Source: Verrucomicrobium sp. BvORR106
GTDB taxonomy: Bacteria; Verrucomicrobiota; Verrucomicrobiia; Verrucomicrobiales; Verrucomicrobiaceae
Length of the DNA stretch: 64,000 bases
Direction: 5' to 3'
Assembly: GCF_000739655.1 (NCBI RefSeq)
Contig: NZ_BATR01000112.1
Span: 62,001 to 126,000 of the forward strand
A model generated the notes under the pieces. The model did not search any database. It was not told where the DNA came from and saw only the letters and a program-made list of their open reading frames with translations. The number at the start of each line of letters is the position of its first letter. Positions within the stretch are counted from its first letter, which is position 1. Shown one piece after another: positions 62,411-64,000 of this stretch. The position numbers and the translations under genes were made by a program.

Positions 62411-62857
62411 GAATTGATCTTACGTCCCGGGTTTGGTTTGTCTAGAGGAATCAACAGATTTTTTAATTCTGACTGTCCAAGTGTACATTTGAATTTATAT
62501 CGAAAAATCTTTACCGGTTGAGGTCACGACATAAATTGAATGCACGGGCGGAACTGAATTGGCCCGTGTACCTCCTGGAGGAAAGCTTCGCTGAGCCGTC
62601 AACGGCAGGCGTTTCCTGCTGGCTTCTGGTTGCCGGTGGCAGCGGACGATGCCGCAGCTTCAGACTGGCGGGACGGATTCCCGCTGCGCTCTGCCTTTAG
62701 GCGACTGGCATCTCGACCCCCTGACGGATCGTTTGACTCAACGAACCAAGTAGCCCTGCAACCGAGGATGAATCAGGCCTGCGGTAAGCCGGAAATGGTC
62801 CATGAGTCAAAAACTCTGGCTTTTCAGGTGGACAACTCAAGTTTGCCACCTAGGTTC

Positions 62858-62882
62858 AATGCACACTGAATCAGTGTGCATT
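62858..62882. promoter_or_regulatory. 25-base near-perfect palindrome (copy 2 of the ACACT-N5-AGTGT site)
   Basis: AATGCACACTGA and TCAGTGTGCATT form 12-base perfect inverted arms around a single central A. The core is ACACTGAATCAGTGT, the same architecture as the site at 62396. With no T tract and no gene end nearby, a dimeric-regulator operator is more likely than a terminator. Confidence 0.5.
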
Positions 62883-63222
62883 TGTTGGCGGCATTGATTC
62901 TGTGGACCCATCCAGATAGCGGAAGGTAATCACGACATCACGATACACTGATCTCCAAGCGAGAAGGGCATCGGGCCTCCCTGACTCTTTTCACCCATGA
63001 TCCTTCCAGTCTCCTGACAGCATCTGCTCGCAACAACCACGCCTTGATGCGGAAGGGCAAAGAGGGGCCTGGGCATTCCCGAGAGGGCTGACCGGTCCAT
63101 ATTGGCCATTCCGCTATTGACGCCGCCAGGCCCGATGAGGCGAGGCGCGCGTGTCGGGAGACGTTGCTGGCAGTGGTCTGATGCCGACGCAGGAGCCGGT
63201 GGATCTTTGAAATAACTTCATC

Positions 63223-64000
63223 ATGTCAAGTTTCCCCACTGTCAGCAAGCCCGCACCTGTCGTGCAGATTCAGGAGCTGCGTCCGCCCGAGGACAATCCC
63301 TGGCACGTCCGCCAAGTGCCGACCCAGGCAACGCAGCCTTCACCTGAGCCCGATAATCTGACTGGGGTACCTGCCGCACCCGCACCGACGACACCGCCGA
63401 CACCGCCGACACCGCCGATTGGGGGCTCTTCATTGCCTGCCGCCTCCCTGCCAGCCTCACCAGTGGTTGCGAGTTACTGGCGCCGGTTGGGTGGGGGTTC
63501 GCTTTTGCTGAGCCTTGGCATCCATGCCGCGTTGCTGACTCTCGCAGCTTTTGTGGTCAGCACGTTGGTGACGGAGCGCAAGGTGGACTTCCTCCCTGGA
63601 GGTGGCAGCAAGCAAGGTCAGGAAGCCACCCGTGAGTTGGCGCATCAGGTGCAGGCCAAAAGATACAATCATCTGCAGAATCCGCTGCCGCGTCAGCGCC
63701 TGGTCAGCACCAGTGACCGGGCTTCGATAGCGCTTCCAGACCTGCCTCTGGAGGCGCTGGAGATGCCGGATTCAGGTGAGTTTCTGGGCACGCAGTCCAT
63801 GAAGGCAGGTGGCTTCGGCTCTCTGGGAAAAGGGGGGGATCGGGCGTGGGCATGGGCATTGGCTCAGCCAGGGGAGTCAGCTTCTTCGGCTTCAGCACGC
63901 CGCTCGATCGCGTGGCTTTCATCCTGGACTTCTCGAACTCGATGAAAGTCTCCCAAATGGATCTGGTGGTGGCGGAGATGGGCAAGACGCTTTCCAAACT
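63223..64000 (+). CDS. Membrane-anchored VWA-domain protein (frameshifted; truncated by window end)
   Basis: The frame from the ATG at 63223 encodes a Pro-Thr-rich N-terminal region and one membrane segment (LLLSLGIHAALLTLAAFVVS, about 93-112). A periplasmic stretch ends at GGFGSLGKGG. After the run of seven G at 63832-63838 this frame degenerates and stops at 63945. One base further on, GIGSARGVSFFGFST and DRVAFILDFSNSMK appear. The latter carries the DxSxS metal-binding motif of a von Willebrand A domain and stays open to the window end. One extra G would join the two. The gene is therefore frameshifted by mutation, by phase variation, or by an assembly error, and its C-terminus is not visible. 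Confidence 0.78.

Larger units (their letters stand above)
62007..63222. other. 1.2-kb noncoding region with two related palindromes
   Basis: No open frame here has protein-like composition, and no tRNA or rRNA is recognisable. Between 62390 and 62540 the DNA is unusually AT-rich. Two ACACT-N5-AGTGT sites occur (62396-62410 and 62858-62882). A small hairpin, CACGGGC with GCCCGTG, lies at 62543-62568. The region must hold the promoters for the divergent Verru_Chthon A and VWA genes but is much longer than other intergenic gaps in the window. Confidence 0.6.

Noticed and set aside
62297-62869. Three short plus-strand open frames in the 1.2-kb noncoding region
   Set aside because: Mixed composition, no ribosome sites and no motifs; they overlap the palindromes and AT-rich DNA.
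1-64000. tRNA, rRNA, insertion sequence or prophage genes
   Set aside because: I looked for tRNA-like cloverleaf segments, transposases and integrases and found none that I can support.

Overview
The window looks like chromosomal DNA from a high-GC member of Verrucomicrobiota, close to Verrucomicrobium, Roseimicrobium or Prosthecobacter. The main taxonomic evidence is a Verru_Chthon cassette protein A (58563-62006). Next to it is a giant autotransporter-repeat protein with a PEP-CTERM tail (51624-58436), and several envelope proteins have lipoprotein or exported-protein leaders. The genus is an inference; no rRNA or tRNA gene was found to confirm it. Layout from left to right: (1) 1-2637 encodes a regulatory phosphotransferase chain: the HPr kinase C-terminus, HPr, and enzyme I. 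No sugar permease is in view. (2) 2668-5139 holds a P-loop protein, an RmlD-like reductase and a small membrane protein, all on the minus strand. (3) 4954-12962 is a compact minus-strand gene set. A 903-residue protein combines a degenerate alpha/beta-hydrolase-like region, a caspase-like domain and a trypsin-like domain. It is followed at short spacing by two secretins of type III secretion SctC flavour, a BamE/SmpA-like lipoprotein and the small membrane protein. No other type III secretion gene is present. This is the most unusual assembly in the window. (4) 13213-19070 is a metabolic block: esterase, 3-hydroxyacyl-CoA dehydrogenase, maltokinase-like protein, amidase lipoprotein and a TPR protein. 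(5) 19160-38563 is a biosynthetic region. A divergent asparagine synthase precedes a single-module highly reducing polyketide synthase (KS-AT-DH-MT-ER-KR-ACP), a stand-alone condensation-domain protein and a fatty-acid desaturase. After a terminator come a repeat protein, a LolA-like periplasmic protein, a LolD/MacB-type ABC ATPase with its FtsX permease, a putative methyltransferase and a lipase-like lipoprotein. The PKS probably builds a reduced, C-methylated acyl chain that the condensation protein transfers and the desaturase modifies; membership of the downstream export and lipid genes is an inference. (6) 38606-43144 has a cupin, a TonB-dependent receptor, a frameshifted serine hydrolase and a YCII-like protein. 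(7) 43225-51358 is a regulatory and stress region. It holds three NarL/LuxR-type response regulators without kinases, an ECF-like sigma factor, a ribbon-helix-helix-like protein, an outer-membrane porin, a DUF892 ferritin-like protein, a DUF2892 membrane protein, a proline-rich lipoprotein and a histidine-rich exported protein. (8) 51624-64000 is a surface-structure region. It has the giant PEP-CTERM repeat protein, the Verru_Chthon A protein, about 1.2 kb of noncoding DNA with two related palindromes, and the start of a membrane-anchored VWA protein broken by a one-base shift in a run of seven G. All assignments come from reading translated motifs and local context; no database search was possible.
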